From positions 1 to 28,740 of the forward strand of contig JAZSLZ010000115.1 in the NCBI GenBank assembly GCA_045535635.1: DNA of 28,740 nucleotides. The letters are read 5' to 3'. The position numbers and the translations under genes were made by a program. This document shows, piece after piece, positions 28,206 through 28,740 of this stretch. Each line of letters opens with the position of its first letter. Positions within the stretch are counted from its first letter, which is position 1. The notes below the pieces were generated by a model that made no database searches, was not told where the DNA came from, and worked only from the letters and a program-made list of their open reading frames with translations. Origin of the DNA: RGIG8700 sp045535635. GTDB lineage: Bacteria; Bacillota; Clostridia; RGIG6154.

Positions 28206-28740
28206 TTTTCTGTATTTTCTGAAAAGCTTTATGGCAGAGATAACTGCAGAAAAGCTTTTAAGGGAAACCTCAAGTTCAAATGAATAATCAGGTTTATCAG
28301 TATTAAAATCACAACCTATGTTTATATCAAAAGCATTTTTTGAAACTTTAAGCTCGTTGTCCATATAGGCTGTAACAGGATATACAACTGAGCATATTGT
28401 TCCATAAGAAAGTGCAGTTTTACTTGCATCGTCTGTGGCAGTTATAATTGTAAGATAAACCTTTTTGAACTTTGCTTTTTTTAGTATAAACGAAAGCTCA
28501 TTAAGCGCATCGGAAATAAGCTCAAATATTTTTGAAACAAGCTGGGTGAAACCGTATTTTTTAAGATATGTCTTAAATAAATTATCTTTTTTCGGACTTT
28601 CTGAAGCTGTCTTCTTAGTTTTTTCTTTTTGATTATTAATATTTATAAATAAAAACTTAACATTAAATTTAATTTTTTTGTTTTCGTCTGTTTTAACATT
28701 AACTGTTACAGGACACATTAAAATAAAAAAGAGTGCAAGT
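28197..28740 (-). CDS. DUF2953 protein, 5' end outside the window
   Basis: The frame runs past the window edge without a stop, so the ATG at 28718 is probably internal: the codons before it are hydrophobic (LALFFILMCPVTVNV), as in the membrane-anchored N-terminus of DUF2953 proteins. After it come a lysine-rich segment, a helical stretch and a beta-rich C-terminal half ending DYSFELEVSLKSFSAVISAIKLFRKYRKLF, typical of the family. In Bacillus the relative YtfI is encoded next to the spore protein gene ytfJ/gerW (recollection), which would fit a spore-former, but that neighbour is outside the window. Function unknown. Confidence 0.75.
   Translation of the reverse strand, partial: LALFFILMCPVTVNVKTDENKKIKFNVKFLFININNQKEKTKKTASESPKKDNLFKTYLKKYGFTQLVSKIFELISDALNELSFILKKAKFKKVYLTIITATDDASKTALSYGTICSVVYPVTAYMDNELKVSKNAFDINIGCDFNTDKPDYSFELEVSLKSFSAVISAIKLFRKYRKLF

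Overview
This window comes from a low-GC, AT-rich, endospore-forming member of the Clostridia (Bacillota). The evidence is a spoVAC-spoVAD-spoVAE operon, Firmicute-type gene order (rimP-nusA-ylxR-ylxQ-infB-rbfA-nrnA-truB-ribF), meso-diaminopimelate dehydrogenase, strong sigma-A-type promoters and AGGAGG ribosome-binding sites. Genus cannot be fixed from this sequence alone. I found no rRNA, tRNA, CRISPR array, prophage or transposase gene.

Layout. 1-878: 3' part of an acyl-CoA synthetase. 957-2416: vitamin B5 unit, an ECF S component (probably pantothenate-specific) with type III pantothenate kinase coaX. 2451-3038: a small structured repeat, then rpsT on the minus strand. 3051-4539: an accessory island with heptamer repeats, three arrays of tiny hairpins, a probable type I toxin-antitoxin locus (22-residue hydrophobic peptide plus convergent antisense RNA), a small lipoprotein and a divergent XRE regulator. 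4544-5524 (minus): ddh. 5602-13217: the large rimP-to-ribF translation/transcription operon. 13319-19138 (minus): ROK regulator, ClpE-like unfoldase, a ComEC without nuclease domain, and holA. 19255-21042: spoVACDE. 21098-21856: murI. 21872-23281 (minus): PepV-like dipeptidase. 23370-23819: low-molecular-weight protein-tyrosine phosphatase. 23809-28205: a thiamine salvage block, with TPP riboswitch, cytX, an unexplained GC-richer segment, thiW, thiM, thiE and thiD. 28197-28740 (minus): partial DUF2953 protein.

How the genes work together. The thiamine block imports the two thiamine precursors (CytX for hydroxymethylpyrimidine, ThiW for the thiazole), phosphorylates them (ThiD, ThiM) and joins them (ThiE). 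It is under a terminator-type TPP riboswitch whose consensus promoter sits in the end of the phosphatase gene. PanT-like and CoaX do the same job for coenzyme A: uptake, then phosphorylation. The nusA operon couples ribosome maturation (RimP, RbfA), transcription (NusA), initiation (IF-2), tRNA modification (TruB), nanoRNA turnover (NrnA) and flavin synthesis (RibF).

The least ordinary material is non-coding: (i) the type I toxin-antitoxin locus between two hairpin arrays; (ii) modular mini-hairpin arrays with fixed 7- or 9-base spacers, two of them homologous and inverted around the lipoprotein/XRE pair; (iii) a 126-bp segment spanning exactly from the thiW stop to a thiM start codon, found again (123 of 126 identical) as the leader of rimP and able to hide the ribosome-binding site in a hairpin; (iv) a roughly 300-bp GC-richer segment in front of thiW.
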